Assembly: GCF_015500055.1 (NCBI RefSeq)
Contig: NZ_CP045492.1
Location: 1,312,501-1,376,500, forward strand
Reading direction: 5' to 3'
DNA: 64,000 bases
DNA from: Mesorhizobium sp. NBSH29
GTDB taxonomy: Bacteria; Pseudomonadota; Alphaproteobacteria; Rhizobiales; Rhizobiaceae
Part shown: positions 17,348 through 25,891 of the stretch, one piece after another
How positions within the stretch are numbered: the stretch's first letter is position 1
Layout: each line of letters starts with the position of its first letter
Notes under the pieces: generated by a model
Seen by the model: the letters and a program-made list of their open reading frames with translations, nothing else
What the model was told of the DNA's origin: nothing
Databases searched by the model: none
Program-made: the position numbers and the translations under genes

Positions 17348-17988
17348 GAAAGCTAGTGTTAGGGATGTTTGTTTCAGTCGACGGCTTTGTCAGCGGTCCT
17401 AACGGGGAGGTTGACTGGATTTTCAAGACCGGGAACGATGCGACAGACGAATGGATAGTCGATAATTTATGGCAGGCAGGCATCATTGCTATGGGCCGCC
17501 GCTCTTACTCTGAAATGGCAAACTACTGGCCAAATGCAGATACGCCCTTCGCAGAACCCATGAACAAGATTCCCAAGGTAGTATTCACCAAGAATGGCCT
17601 CTCAGATCGACCGAACCCTCATGCAACCACAATGGCTTCGACTGAAACTGAGCGTGCAAAGGTATCATCCTCTGATGTGACAGAGCCGATAGTTGAGGGT
17701 GTGGGCACTTGGTCCAATCCCATTGAAGCTAAGGGAAACCTCTCAGAGGAAGTTACGCGCCTCAAGGCGCAGCGGGGCAAGGACATCAGGGTTCTCGGCG
17801 GTGCCAATCTTGCTCAGGATCTGGCGGCCAACGGTCTCATCGATGAATATCAACTCCTGATTGCTCCGATTGCGCTTGGCAAGGGGGTGCCCTTGTTTTC
17901 CGGATTGTCCAAACCAATGGATTTGCAACTCATCAGTGCAAAGACTTTTTCCGGTGGCGCCATCGCGGTGGTTTATCGATCCACTTAA
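17344..17988 (+). CDS. Dihydrofolate reductase / RibD C-terminal family protein
   Basis: A 214-residue reductase-fold protein. It has the family start KLVLGMFVSVDGFVSGPNGEVDW, the AGIIAMGRRSYSEMA nucleotide-loop region, KVVFTKNGL, KDIRVLGGANLAQDL and the C-terminal DEYQLLIAPIALGKGVPLF. Such stand-alone RibD_C proteins are NADPH-dependent reductases of unknown substrate. A strong AGGAGG site precedes the ATG at 17344. An insertion-like region around residues 95-130 (TERAKVSSSDVTEPIVEGVG) is longer than usual. It lies between two truncated VOC genes. Confidence 0.83.
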   Translation: MRKLVLGMFVSVDGFVSGPNGEVDWIFKTGNDATDEWIVDNLWQAGIIAMGRRSYSEMANYWPNADTPFAEPMNKIPKVVFTKNGLSDRPNPHATTMASTETERAKVSSSDVTEPIVEGVGTWSNPIEAKGNLSEEVTRLKAQRGKDIRVLGGANLAQDLAANGLIDEYQLLIAPIALGKGVPLFSGLSKPMDLQLISAKTFSGGAIAVVYRST

Positions 17989-18046
17989 GTTCGCCTCAAA
18001 GGGACCATGATTTCGTTCCGCAGCTGGCCAGATCGAAGGTAAGAAG

Positions 18047-18406
18047 ATGAATGTGAAACCAATATTCGAAACAGTCACTCTGTTCTCGGATAAGTTCGCT
18101 GCCTGTCGTGATTTCTACCATTCGGCGCTTGAACTCCCGCTGGTGTTTGAGGACGAAGTGTCCGCGGTGTTCGAGTTCGGCGGCATTATGGTCAACGTCC
18201 TCGCGCTATCCGAAGCCGATGAGCTTGTCATCCCGCAAGCTGCGCGGGGCAATCCTGTTACTGGCTGGGGCGTTTGCGTTCTCAAGGAGAGGCTAGCAGA
18301 TTCGGAAGGACCCGCTATGTCGGGCCGGCATCGGTCTCGTCCCCCATCGCGACCGAGCTGCAAGCCTTGGCCGCCTACTCTGTCGTCAGGCCAGCGGTCA
18401 TGTTGA
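18047..18406 (+). pseudogene. Truncated VOC-family gene, copy 2
   Basis: The first about 68 codons match the N-terminal half of a VOC protein (VKPIFETVTLFSDKFAACRD, LPLVFEDEVSAVFEFGGIMV), a close paralogue of the fragment at 16991. After about 18250 the frame turns into Arg/Pro/Ser-rich out-of-frame sequence (SGRHRSRPPSRPSCKP) and ends by running into the 3' end of the convergent SDR gene. The C-terminal half of the domain is not present nearby. Confidence 0.65.
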
Positions 18407-19172
18407 CGACAGAGGCCGTCATCGCTGCCGCATGACCTGACGCAAGGAACGCGATGGTCTGCGCCACCTGCGACAGGGTCGGCAGACGTTTCAGCATCGT
18501 GCCTTGAGCTGCGCCTCCGAGCCAGTCCTGCACGGTCAATCCCATCGCCTCAGCTTTCGGAGCGAAAAGCTCGCCGGTATAGGAACCTGCCGCGACCGCG
18601 TCGGAAATCGCGTGTGATCGCAGACTGAGGACGCGGATGTTGCGCGGACCGAGTTCGCTTGCCAGCGCCTTCGTGAATGCTTCGATGCCTGCGCAGCCAA
18701 CGATGTGGCCAAGGTGGCCAGGCGCCGCCATGCGACCGCCGGGAGCCACCACCGTGATGATTACCCCGCCGTGATCTCCGCCCATGTGGGGTGCGACCGC
18801 CTTGCAGATGTTGAACTGAGACGATAGGAATGGCTCAATGCCCTGCGTAAACTCCGCGAGCGACAGGTCAGCGATCTCCTTCCCCTGGTCGTGCATGAAG
18901 CTCGTGGCATTGACCACGATATCGATGCCGCCGGTCTGCCCGGCCAGCATCTCGGTCCGCTCTACCGTCGCCTGCTCGTCGAGCGTATCAACCTCGAAGG
19001 TGTCGACGGTTCCACCCGCCGCGCGGATGCCTTGTGCCGCTTCTGCCAGCCGCTCCTGCGTCCGCGCTCCCAAGTAGATATGTGCTCCGTCTCGCGCGAG
19101 CGCCTGTCCGACCGCACTGCCGATCGCCCCACTGCCGCCGAAAATCACTGCGGTCTTCTTGTCCAAGGACAT
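18375..19172 (-). CDS. SDR-family protein lacking the catalytic Tyr and Lys
   Basis: A 265-residue short-chain dehydrogenase/reductase fold. The Rossmann motif is present (AVIFGGSGAIGSAVGQALA), as is the NNAG-equivalent strand (DIVVNATSF). At the YxxxK site the sequence reads GHIVGCAGIEAFTKALA: His in place of Tyr and Cys in place of Lys, and no catalytic Ser upstream. It may bind NAD(P) without standard chemistry. The start at 19172 is preferred because GGGAG lies 8 bp upstream; the GTG at 19181 has its site too close. It is the last gene of an arsR-SRPBCC-SDR operon. Confidence 0.85.
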   Translation of the reverse strand: MSLDKKTAVIFGGSGAIGSAVGQALARDGAHIYLGARTQERLAEAAQGIRAAGGTVDTFEVDTLDEQATVERTEMLAGQTGGIDIVVNATSFMHDQGKEIADLSLAEFTQGIEPFLSSQFNICKAVAPHMGGDHGGVIITVVAPGGRMAAPGHLGHIVGCAGIEAFTKALASELGPRNIRVLSLRSHAISDAVAAGSYTGELFAPKAEAMGLTVQDWLGGAAQGTMLKRLPTLSQVAQTIAFLASGHAAAMTASVVNMTAGLTTE

Positions 19173-19177
19173 CGTGC

Positions 19178-19720
19178 TCACTCCCTATCCGGATTGTTCA
19201 AGCGGTCATCATAAATGACTTGAAGTCTTGTCCAGCCTGACCAGAAGGATGGCCGGTCTGTGCCCGACATCGTCGCGACAAGTATCTCGAGGTGCATGTG
19301 CCACCCGCCAGCGATCTCCGTCTGCGCCCCCTGGTCATCAAGGCCACGGTGAGTGACCGTCAGAAGGACGCGGTCACCCTTTTCCTTCAGAGCGAAGGTC
19401 ACGTCCCCTTTTCCCCAGGCGATCTTGAGCATCCGCATCGGGTCGACCGCGATGACCTGACTCTGCATCAGCTGCTCTTCTGGAAATCCGGCGGGGCGCA
19501 CGTCGTCGGCATCGCTCAGGGTGTCATTGTGCCAGACGAGGTTCAGAGGAGCGCCCGGGACGAGGGCCATCTCTCCGGCGGCAAACCATTTCCGGCGCAG
19601 ATCGCTGTCGGTGAGGTAGCGCCAGATCCGGTCGGCGGGACCGGGCAGCCAACGCTCAATGACCATGGTCGAACCGCCGGTCAACTCAGCAAAGGCGCCA
19701 GTGCCGTCTTGAAGTGTCAT
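19178..19720 (-). CDS. SRPBCC (AHSA1-like) protein
   Basis: A 180-residue ligand-binding protein. Core features: MVIERWLPGPADRIWRYLTDSDLRRKWF, GAPLNLVWHNDTL, VTFALKEKGDRVLLTVTHRGL and GGWHMHLEILVATM. The start at 19720 has a GGAGG sequence upstream and overlaps the ArsR stop (ATGA). A longer open frame reaching 19900 is only the antisense-frame shadow of arsR. It forms a coupled repressor/partner pair with the ArsR gene. Confidence 0.88.
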   Translation of the reverse strand: MTLQDGTGAFAELTGGSTMVIERWLPGPADRIWRYLTDSDLRRKWFAAGEMALVPGAPLNLVWHNDTLSDADDVRPAGFPEEQLMQSQVIAVDPMRMLKIAWGKGDVTFALKEKGDRVLLTVTHRGLDDQGAQTEIAGGWHMHLEILVATMSGTDRPSFWSGWTRLQVIYDDRLNNPDRE

Positions 19721-20100
19721 GCTTTTCCTCCTTCGGAGGTCGGGTCTGTTGCGGATCGAGACGACGCTTGCGCGTCTTCCTCGCGCAGGAGGCGGTGGAG
19801 GGTATCGAGACGTTCGGTCCAGAAGCTTTCGTAGTAGGATAACTCGTCGAGCGCCTGCTTCAGCGGTGCTGCCTCGAGGTGACAAACATGCGTGCGCCAA
19901 CGGACCTCACGGCGAACCAGACCAGCCTGTTCCAAGACGCGGATGTGCTTGGACGCCGCGGCGAGCGTCATCGAAAACGGGGCCGACAACTCGCCGACGC
20001 TGCGCTCTCCCTGCGCCAGTTCCCGGAGCATCCGACGCCGGGTCCCGTCGCTGAGCGCTTGGAATATGTGGTCCATGTGTTGTGATTCTCGTTCAACCAT
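19717..20100 (-). CDS. ArsR-family winged-helix regulator
   Basis: A 127-residue repressor of the SRPBCC-linked ArsR group: DHIFQALSDGTRRRMLRELA, then MTLAAASKHIRVLEQAGLVR and the wing REVRWRTHVCHLEAAPL, with a C-terminal SYYESFWTERLDTLHRLL helix. No metal-binding CVC motif. I take the ATG at 20100 (MVERES start, common in this group); 20076 (MDHIFQ) is the alternative. A promoter with a palindrome sits directly upstream, pointing to autoregulation. It is the first gene of arsR-SRPBCC-SDR. Confidence 0.9.
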   Translation of the reverse strand: MVERESQHMDHIFQALSDGTRRRMLRELAQGERSVGELSAPFSMTLAAASKHIRVLEQAGLVRREVRWRTHVCHLEAAPLKQALDELSYYESFWTERLDTLHRLLREEDAQASSRSATDPTSEGGKA

Positions 20101-20103
20101 CAG

Positions 20104-20115
20104 GTATAATTATAC
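20104..20115 (-). promoter_or_regulatory. ArsR operator/promoter palindrome
   Basis: The perfect 12-bp palindrome GTATAATTATAC contains the minus-strand -10 TATAAT; TTGAAT lies 15 bp upstream as a possible -35. It is 4 bp from the ATG at 20100, so the message would be leaderless or nearly so if that start is used. A related half site (AGTATAAC) lies near 20142-20149. Confidence 0.5.
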
Positions 20116-20643
<528 letters not shown>

Positions 20644-20704
20644 TAAGTCGTTGTTTATTCTTCCTCTTTCGTCATTCCTTTTTTCAAATCCCTCCTTGAC
20701 ATCA

Positions 20705-20746
<42 letters not shown>

Positions 20747-20857
20747 AGGGCCTGATGTTTGGTTCAGGCCGTCATGGCGCGGGCTGGTCGCGTCCGTGGC
20801 GGATTTCATAGCTGAACCGCGGCACCGCATCAACTGCGAAGTGGCGGGTGTGTTTGC

Positions 20858-21757
20858 CTACTGCGTTGCCACGCCCGATCCGCCGCTGCGCCGCGATGTC
20901 TCCGGCATATAGAGCCCGATCAATTCTTCCACATGGGCGTCGCGCGCGCGTGCGCTTTCGCCGCCCATGACGACCACCACCAGTCCCCGGCCGCCGGTGC
21001 GAACGGAAGTGACGATGTTGAAGCCTGAGGCTCCTATATAGCCGGTCTTGATGCCATCGACGCCCTGCACACGGCCGAGCAGCCTGTTGTGGCCTTTGAT
21101 TATCTTGCCGCGGAAGGTAAATTCACGGGCTGAAAAATAGCCAAATTGGCGCGGAAATCGTCGCTGCAATGCCATGCCAAGCAGTGCCATGTCGCGCGCC
21201 GTGGTCACCTGTGACGGGTCGGGAAGGCCAGACGCGTTGCGGAACACCGTGCCCGACATGCCGAGCGACCGGGCCTTGGTCGTCATATAGGCTGCAAACT
21301 GGTCTTCGGTGCCGGCCAGATGTTCGGCCACTGCCACCGCCACGTCATTAGCCGATTTGGTGCACAGCGCCTGGATGGCTTCGGCGACGGTAATGGTTTC
21401 GCCGGCGCGAAAGCCGAGTTTTGAGGGCGGGCGTGCTGCCGCATAGGCTGAAACCGGGATCTGCGTGTCATCCGAGACGCGTCCCTGTTCAAGCGCCTCG
21501 AACAGCAGGTAAAGCGTCATCATCTTGGTTAGTGATGCCGGGTAGCGCGGCTGCGTGGAGCTGGACTGAAACAGCGTCTTTCCATTGGTGGAATCTACCA
21601 CAATCGATGCATATTTGGGCGAGGCCGCAAATTGCGGCAGCGTCGGCTCTGGTGGGCGCAGTGTTTCAGTGGTGGAACAGGCGGCAAGCAGGCCAAGTAC
21701 GAGAACAACAGCAACGCCGCGCAGCGCCGGCCAAAAATTTCTTATCATGTTCGCCAA
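20858..21757 (-). CDS. D-alanyl-D-alanine carboxypeptidase, lipoprotein (peptidase S11)
   Basis: Periplasmic penicillin-binding protein of 299 residues that trims the terminal D-Ala of peptidoglycan side chains. The three active-site motifs are visible: S75-L-T-K78, S135-A-N137, and K237-T-G. The signal ends in a lipobox (LLAAC, Cys27), so it is probably membrane-anchored at the N-terminus instead of through the C-terminal amphipathic helix of classic DacA, and the C-terminal DacA beta domain is absent (short form). It is the first clear core gene right of the tRNA junction. Confidence 0.92.
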   Translation of the reverse strand: MANMIRNFWPALRGVAVVLVLGLLAACSTTETLRPPEPTLPQFAASPKYASIVVDSTNGKTLFQSSSTQPRYPASLTKMMTLYLLFEALEQGRVSDDTQIPVSAYAAARPPSKLGFRAGETITVAEAIQALCTKSANDVAVAVAEHLAGTEDQFAAYMTTKARSLGMSGTVFRNASGLPDPSQVTTARDMALLGMALQRRFPRQFGYFSAREFTFRGKIIKGHNRLLGRVQGVDGIKTGYIGASGFNIVTSVRTGGRGLVVVVMGGESARARDAHVEELIGLYMPETSRRSGGSGVATQ

Positions 21758-21947
21758 GAAAATACTTTCCCCGCACCGCAGCCACTGTCATGTCCCGCTG
21801 CGTCACATAGCAACTGGGCTGCCAAGGTCAACAGCGGCGCTGCGTTGCGGGCCGGTTCGTGCGCAGCTGTGGTGATTGGGCAACCCCGACGGGCTTGCAC
21901 TTGGCAGCGGTGCCGCCACAATGGCACTCCCGAACGAAACTGCTGGT

Positions 21948-22589
21948 ATGAAAATGTCCGAGATCGCCTCCCTTGCCGCCACCATATTCAAGCGTGCCTC
22001 CGGCCAGGCGCGCTTCGTCGTCGCGATTGCGGGTCCGCCCGGCGCCGGCAAATCGACCTTGGCTGATGCACTCCACGAGCTACTGCCGGAGCGCCAGGCC
22101 GTGGTCGTGGCGATGGACGGGTTTCACTATGATGACGGCGTCCTGGAAGCGCGCGGGCTGAAAGCGCGCAAGGGCGCGCCCGAGACATTTGACGCTGCCG
22201 GATTTGCACATCTTTTGAAGCGTATCCGGGCGCGCGAACCGGAGATTGCCATTCCCGTCTTCGATCGGTCGATGGAGCTGGCGCGCGCCGGTGCCGGCAT
22301 CATCACAGCTGACACAAAATTCATCCTCGTGGAAGGCAACTATCTGCTGCTCGACGAGGGACCATGGTCCGATTTTGCACCCTTGTTCGATCTCACCGTA
22401 TTTCTGGATGTGGAGCGGGCTGAGCTGGAGCGACGGCTGTTGCAGCGCTGGCATGATCTTGGGCGCACCGACGGCTCCGCCTGGGTTGCCTCCAACGACA
22501 TGCCCAATGTGGACACCGTGCTGACCAGAAGCCGGCTTGCCGATGTGGTACTGCGTTCTGATGGCGCTGCGCGAGCCAGTCCGGGTTGA
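21948..22589 (+). CDS. P-loop nucleoside/nucleotide kinase family protein
   Basis: About 213 residues. The P-loop is VVAIAGPPGAGKSTLADAL; it continues with VVAMDGFHYDD (the uridine kinase/pantothenate kinase-like metal and substrate loop), VFDRSMELARAG, and ILVEGNYLLLDEGPWSDF, followed by a lid (ERRLLQRWHDLG). This is the FrcK/YggC-like family of small-molecule kinases; a sugar or nucleoside substrate is likely but unproven. Possible ATG starts at 21921, 21948 and 21954; I prefer the last two by family length. It is divergent from the carboxypeptidase gene. Confidence 0.82.
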   Translation: MKMSEIASLAATIFKRASGQARFVVAIAGPPGAGKSTLADALHELLPERQAVVVAMDGFHYDDGVLEARGLKARKGAPETFDAAGFAHLLKRIRAREPEIAIPVFDRSMELARAGAGIITADTKFILVEGNYLLLDEGPWSDFAPLFDLTVFLDVERAELERRLLQRWHDLGRTDGSAWVASNDMPNVDTVLTRSRLADVVLRSDGAARASPG

Positions 22590-22662
22590 CGTGCCGTGTC
22601 CCGGGGGTCAACTATCTGGCTTCTGCCGGCAGGCCGGCTCACGCGACAGACGGGCAGTAAAA

Positions 22663-24090
22663 ATGGAAAAAGCGGATATCGGCTTGATCGGGCTTGGCGT
22701 CATGGGTTCCAACCTGGCGCTCAACATCGCCGAACAGGGCAACCGGGTCGCGGTGTTCAACCGCACCACCGAACGGACGACTGAATTTGTTCAATCCGCT
22801 GGCGCGCTGACCGATCGTATTGTGCCCTGCGAGACCATTGAGGCGCTGGCAGAGGCCATCCGCCCGCCGCGCCCGGTAATCCTGATGATCAAGGCCGGCG
22901 ATCCGGTCGACCAGCAGATCGCCCATCTTCGCGAGGTACTGGGCAAAGGCGATAGTATCATTGATGCCGGCAACGCAAATTTTCGCGACACGCTGCGGCG
23001 CTTTTCCGAACTGAAGGACAGCGGGCTGACCTTTATCGGCATGGGTGTTTCAGGCGGAGAGGAGGGCGCGCGCCATGGCCCGTCGATCATGGTTGGGGGT
23101 GCCGAAAATGCCTGGAAGCGCGTCGAGAAGGTGCTGGTGTCAATCTCTGCGAAATTCGAGGGCGAGCCCTGCGTTGCCTGGCTCGGCCCGGACGGCGCCG
23201 GCCATTTCGTCAAAACCATCCATAATGGCATCGAATATGCCGACATGCAGATGATTGCGGAAATCTATGGCGTGCTGCGCGATGGCGTCGGGCTCGAGCC
23301 CAAGGAAATCGGAGGCGTTTTTGGGGCATGGAACACCGGCCGGCTAAATTCCTACCTCATCGAGATCACCGAAAAGGTGCTCATGGCGCAAGACCCTGAG
23401 ACCGGAAATCCGATGGTCGACATGATCCTTGACCGCGCCGGCCAGAAGGGTACGGGCAAATGGTCGGTGATCGAGGCGCAGACGCTTGGCATTCCAGCCA
23501 CTGCAATCGAGGCGGCGGTTGCAGCGCGCGTGGTATCGTCGATGAAAGGCGAGCGCGAGAAGGCACAAGAAGTCTATGGCAAACTCGACAGCGGCGCCTT
23601 GGCGGGAGACCGCGCGGCGCTGTTGAACCATCTTGAGCTAGCACTTTTTGCCGGCAAGATTGCTGCCTATGCGCAGGGATTTACGGTGATGGCGGCAGCC
23701 TCAAAAGAATTCGGCTGGAACCTGCCGCTACCGACCATCGCAAAAATCTGGCGGGCCGGCTGCATCATCCGCTCGCAGTTCCTTGGCACCATTGCCGAGG
23801 CGTTCCAGGCTGGCGGTGCAGAAGACAATCTGTTGATGGCGCCTGCCTTTGTCACGATGATGAAGGAGGCGCATCCATCGCTCCGCCACATTGTGGCGCG
23901 TGCATCGGAGGCCGGGCTGCCGGTGCCAGCACTAGCCTCGGCGCTCGCCTATTTCGACAGCTACCGACAGGCACGCGGCACCTCTAACCTTATCCAGGCG
24001 CAGCGCGATTTCTTCGGCGCCCATGGCTTTGAGCGCATCGACGCTGAAGGGGCGTATCACGGCCCTTGGGGCAGCGGCCTCAGCGCATAA
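22663..24090 (+). CDS. gnd: 6-phosphogluconate dehydrogenase, decarboxylating
   Basis: Enzyme of 475 residues in the oxidative pentose phosphate pathway: 6-phosphogluconate + NADP+ to ribulose 5-phosphate + CO2 + NADPH. Motifs: Rossmann GLGVMGSNLALNIAEQG, the signature MGVSGGEEGARHGPSIMVGG, GAGHFVKTIHNGIEYADMQ with the catalytic Lys, and the C-terminal RDFFGAHGFERID. Length is standard. I place the start at 22663 (MEKADIGLIGLG); the open frame extends upstream into the kinase gene without family match. Confidence 0.96.
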   Translation: MEKADIGLIGLGVMGSNLALNIAEQGNRVAVFNRTTERTTEFVQSAGALTDRIVPCETIEALAEAIRPPRPVILMIKAGDPVDQQIAHLREVLGKGDSIIDAGNANFRDTLRRFSELKDSGLTFIGMGVSGGEEGARHGPSIMVGGAENAWKRVEKVLVSISAKFEGEPCVAWLGPDGAGHFVKTIHNGIEYADMQMIAEIYGVLRDGVGLEPKEIGGVFGAWNTGRLNSYLIEITEKVLMAQDPETGNPMVDMILDRAGQKGTGKWSVIEAQTLGIPATAIEAAVAARVVSSMKGEREKAQEVYGKLDSGALAGDRAALLNHLELALFAGKIAAYAQGFTVMAAASKEFGWNLPLPTIAKIWRAGCIIRSQFLGTIAEAFQAGGAEDNLLMAPAFVTMMKEAHPSLRHIVARASEAGLPVPALASALAYFDSYRQARGTSNLIQAQRDFFGAHGFERIDAEGAYHGPWGSGLSA

Positions 24091-24096
24091 ACTGCG

Positions 24097-24345
24097 TCAG
24101 GCGTTGAGCGCTGCCGCAGGCTTTTCCTCGGTCGCACCCCGATTGTGGGTACGCTCGGAAAGCTGGCGCACGATACGGCTGGCCGTCGTCTCAAACAGGA
24201 ATGGCAGCACGGCATGGACGAGTGCAGCACCTGCTGCCAAAAATAGCCGCGAGGAAAACCACGCCGCAAAGGCCATATGGCCAAAATAGGTTTCTTCCAC
24301 AGAAGCCGGGTGCTCGGTGAAAAGACGGGCAATGCGTGTTGTCAT
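24097..24345 (-). CDS. DUF6356 family small membrane protein
   Basis: An 82-residue protein beginning IARLFTEHPASVEETYFGHMAFAAWFSSRLFLAAGAALVHAVLPFLF, the characteristic DUF6356 layout of a short amphipathic start and one or two hydrophobic helices. It is widespread in Hyphomicrobiales and of unknown function. Convergent with gnd (6-bp gap) and divergent from the Lrp gene. Confidence 0.85.
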   Translation of the reverse strand: MTTRIARLFTEHPASVEETYFGHMAFAAWFSSRLFLAAGAALVHAVLPFLFETTASRIVRQLSERTHNRGATEEKPAAALNA

Positions 24346-24413
24346 GGGTCCCTCGGCGTTTTTTTGAGCTCACTGCCCAGTGTGCGACAAGGATTTCGCC
24401 CGATCATCCCAAT

Positions 24414-24445
24414 TTGTCCTTGTATTTGCCAATATGTTGGGACAA
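24414..24445. promoter_or_regulatory. Possible Lrp operator between divergent genes
   Basis: Inverted repeat TTGTCC (24414-24419) ... GGACAA (24440-24445) centred 26 bp before the Lrp ATG. Spacing and position suit an autoregulatory Lrp/AsnC site. By-eye only. Confidence 0.35.
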
Positions 24446-24455
24446 TCCTCCCGTT

Positions 24456-24926
24456 ATGACGCCACAAATAGACATAACAGACCGTCGTATCCTTGCTGAA
24501 CTGCAACGAGACGGCTCGCTTACGGTCGACCAACTGTCTGAAAAAGTCGGGCTTTCACGCAATGCCTGCTGGCGGCGCGTGAAGAGACTGGAGGAGGACG
24601 GCGTGATCACCGGCCGGGTGGCGCTGGTTGATGCTGAAAAGCTGGGGCTTGGCCTTTCGGTGTTCGTGATTGTGCGCACCTCGAGCCATGACCCTGAATG
24701 GCTGGCAAAATTTCGTGCTGCCGTGACCTCCTTTCCCGAGATTATTGGTGTCTACCGCATGTCAGGCGATCTCGATTATGTTCTGCGCGCCCGCGTTTCG
24801 GACGTGAAGGCCTATGACCGCCTTTACCAGCGGCTGATCGCCAAAGTGCCGCTCAGCGATGTTTCAGCCTCCTTTGTGATGGAGGAAATCAAGGAAACGA
24901 CCATCGTGCCGGTGGAAATCCGCTAA
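24456..24926 (+). CDS. Lrp/AsnC-family transcriptional regulator
   Basis: Regulator of 156 residues: N-terminal HTH (DITDRRILAELQRDGSLTVDQL, GLSRNACWRRVKRLEEDGVI) and C-terminal RAM/ligand-binding domain (VFVIVRTSSHDPEWL, YRMSGDLDYVLRARVSDVKA). Start at 24456 by family N-terminus (MTPQIDITDRR); the open frame upstream is non-coding. The amino acid sensed and its targets are unknown; it may act on its divergent neighbour. Confidence 0.92.
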   Translation: MTPQIDITDRRILAELQRDGSLTVDQLSEKVGLSRNACWRRVKRLEEDGVITGRVALVDAEKLGLGLSVFVIVRTSSHDPEWLAKFRAAVTSFPEIIGVYRMSGDLDYVLRARVSDVKAYDRLYQRLIAKVPLSDVSASFVMEEIKETTIVPVEIR

Positions 24927-24980
24927 TCGGGGCGATTGTCCGTTGACGATCTCGCGACTTCGACCGATACAACCGGCTTC

Positions 24981-25454
24981 ATGAACACAAGTGAACCGAA
25001 TGCGCCTCTGGTGGGCGTGGTACGCCTACCCCATAGCGAGGGCCTGGACCTGCCAGCCTATGAGACGGAAGGCGCGGCCGGGCTTGATCTGCGCGCCGCA
25101 GTTGCAGAAGACCGGCAGATGATCCTGCTGCCCGGCAAACGGGCGTTGGTGCCAACCGGGCTGGTGCTTGAAATTCCGCACGGTTTTGAGGGCCAGATCC
25201 GGCCACGCTCCGGTCTTGCCTTCAAGCATGGCATTACCTGCCTCAACACACCAGGGACCATCGACAGCGATTATCGCGGCGAGGTGAAGGTGCTTCTGGT
25301 CAATCTCGGCGACGAGGATTTCGCCATCACCCGTGGCATGCGGATCGCCCAGATCGTGTTCGCAGCCGTCGCCCGCGCCTCTCTTGAAGAGCGCAGCCTT
25401 GCTGCACCGACTGTTCGGGGCGAAGGCGGCTTCGGCTCGACCGGCACGAGCTAA
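24981..25454 (+). CDS. dut: dUTP diphosphatase
   Basis: Trimeric dUTPase of 157 residues, converting dUTP to dUMP and so keeping uracil out of DNA. The five family motifs are present: [50 protein letters not shown], and the C-terminal [10 protein letters not shown] that closes over the active site. The start at 24981 (MNTSEPN) gives normal length; a TTG at 24936 is possible. It lies 54 bp after the Lrp gene. Confidence 0.95.
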   Translation: MNTSEPNAPLVGVVRLPHSEGLDLPAYETEGAAGLDLRAAVAEDRQMILLPGKRALVPTGLVLEIPHGFEGQIRPRSGLAFKHGITCLNTPGTIDSDYRGEVKVLLVNLGDEDFAITRGMRIAQIVFAAVARASLEERSLAAPTVRGEGGFGSTGTS

Positions 25455-25891
25455 AATTGCAGGTGCCTTAGTACGCTTTTTGATGTCCGCCGGTGTGCAC
25501 CCGGTGCAGCGCGTCAGCCGACCCCCCCCTGAGGATAACGACGTGATGCTTGCCCACTCAAGCTGTGGGCTCGATTGGCAATAGATGCGGTGTCAGTCAG
25601 AGCGTGCCCATTATCCGAGACACGGTCTCCGTTTTTCAGTGGCAGCAGTATCGCACTGTCCAGGACGTACAGAAAAGAGCCGATTGCATCGAGCGGCAAG
25701 GACACTGTCCTCATCGCGAGATACGAGCGCGCAACGAAGTCCAGGATGGGCACCCCGTCGACGGAGGAAGCTCACACAAGTTTGCCAATCAGCACGCATA
25801 TGTCAGCAATGCACGCGCTGGCCCAACCACCAAGCTTTGCGGAAAAGCCTTCCCAAAGCTAAGTTCTTGGATCCGACAGGGGGATGGACCA
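25455..25891. other. Intergenic stretch, no recognised gene
   Basis: 437 bp between dut and the PEP-mutase-like gene. A 79-codon minus-strand frame (25514-25753, LDFVARSYLAMRTVSLPLDA) and an in-frame upstream extension of the next gene are open, but I recognise no family and no structured element. Confidence 0.5.

Noticed and set aside
19292-19834. 180-codon plus-strand frame opposite SRPBCC/arsR
   Set aside because: Shadow of the two real minus-strand genes, which have good ribosome sites and family motifs.
25514-25753. 79-codon minus-strand frame between dut and the PEP-mutase-like gene
   Set aside because: Unrecognised and without a ribosome site; left as intergenic.
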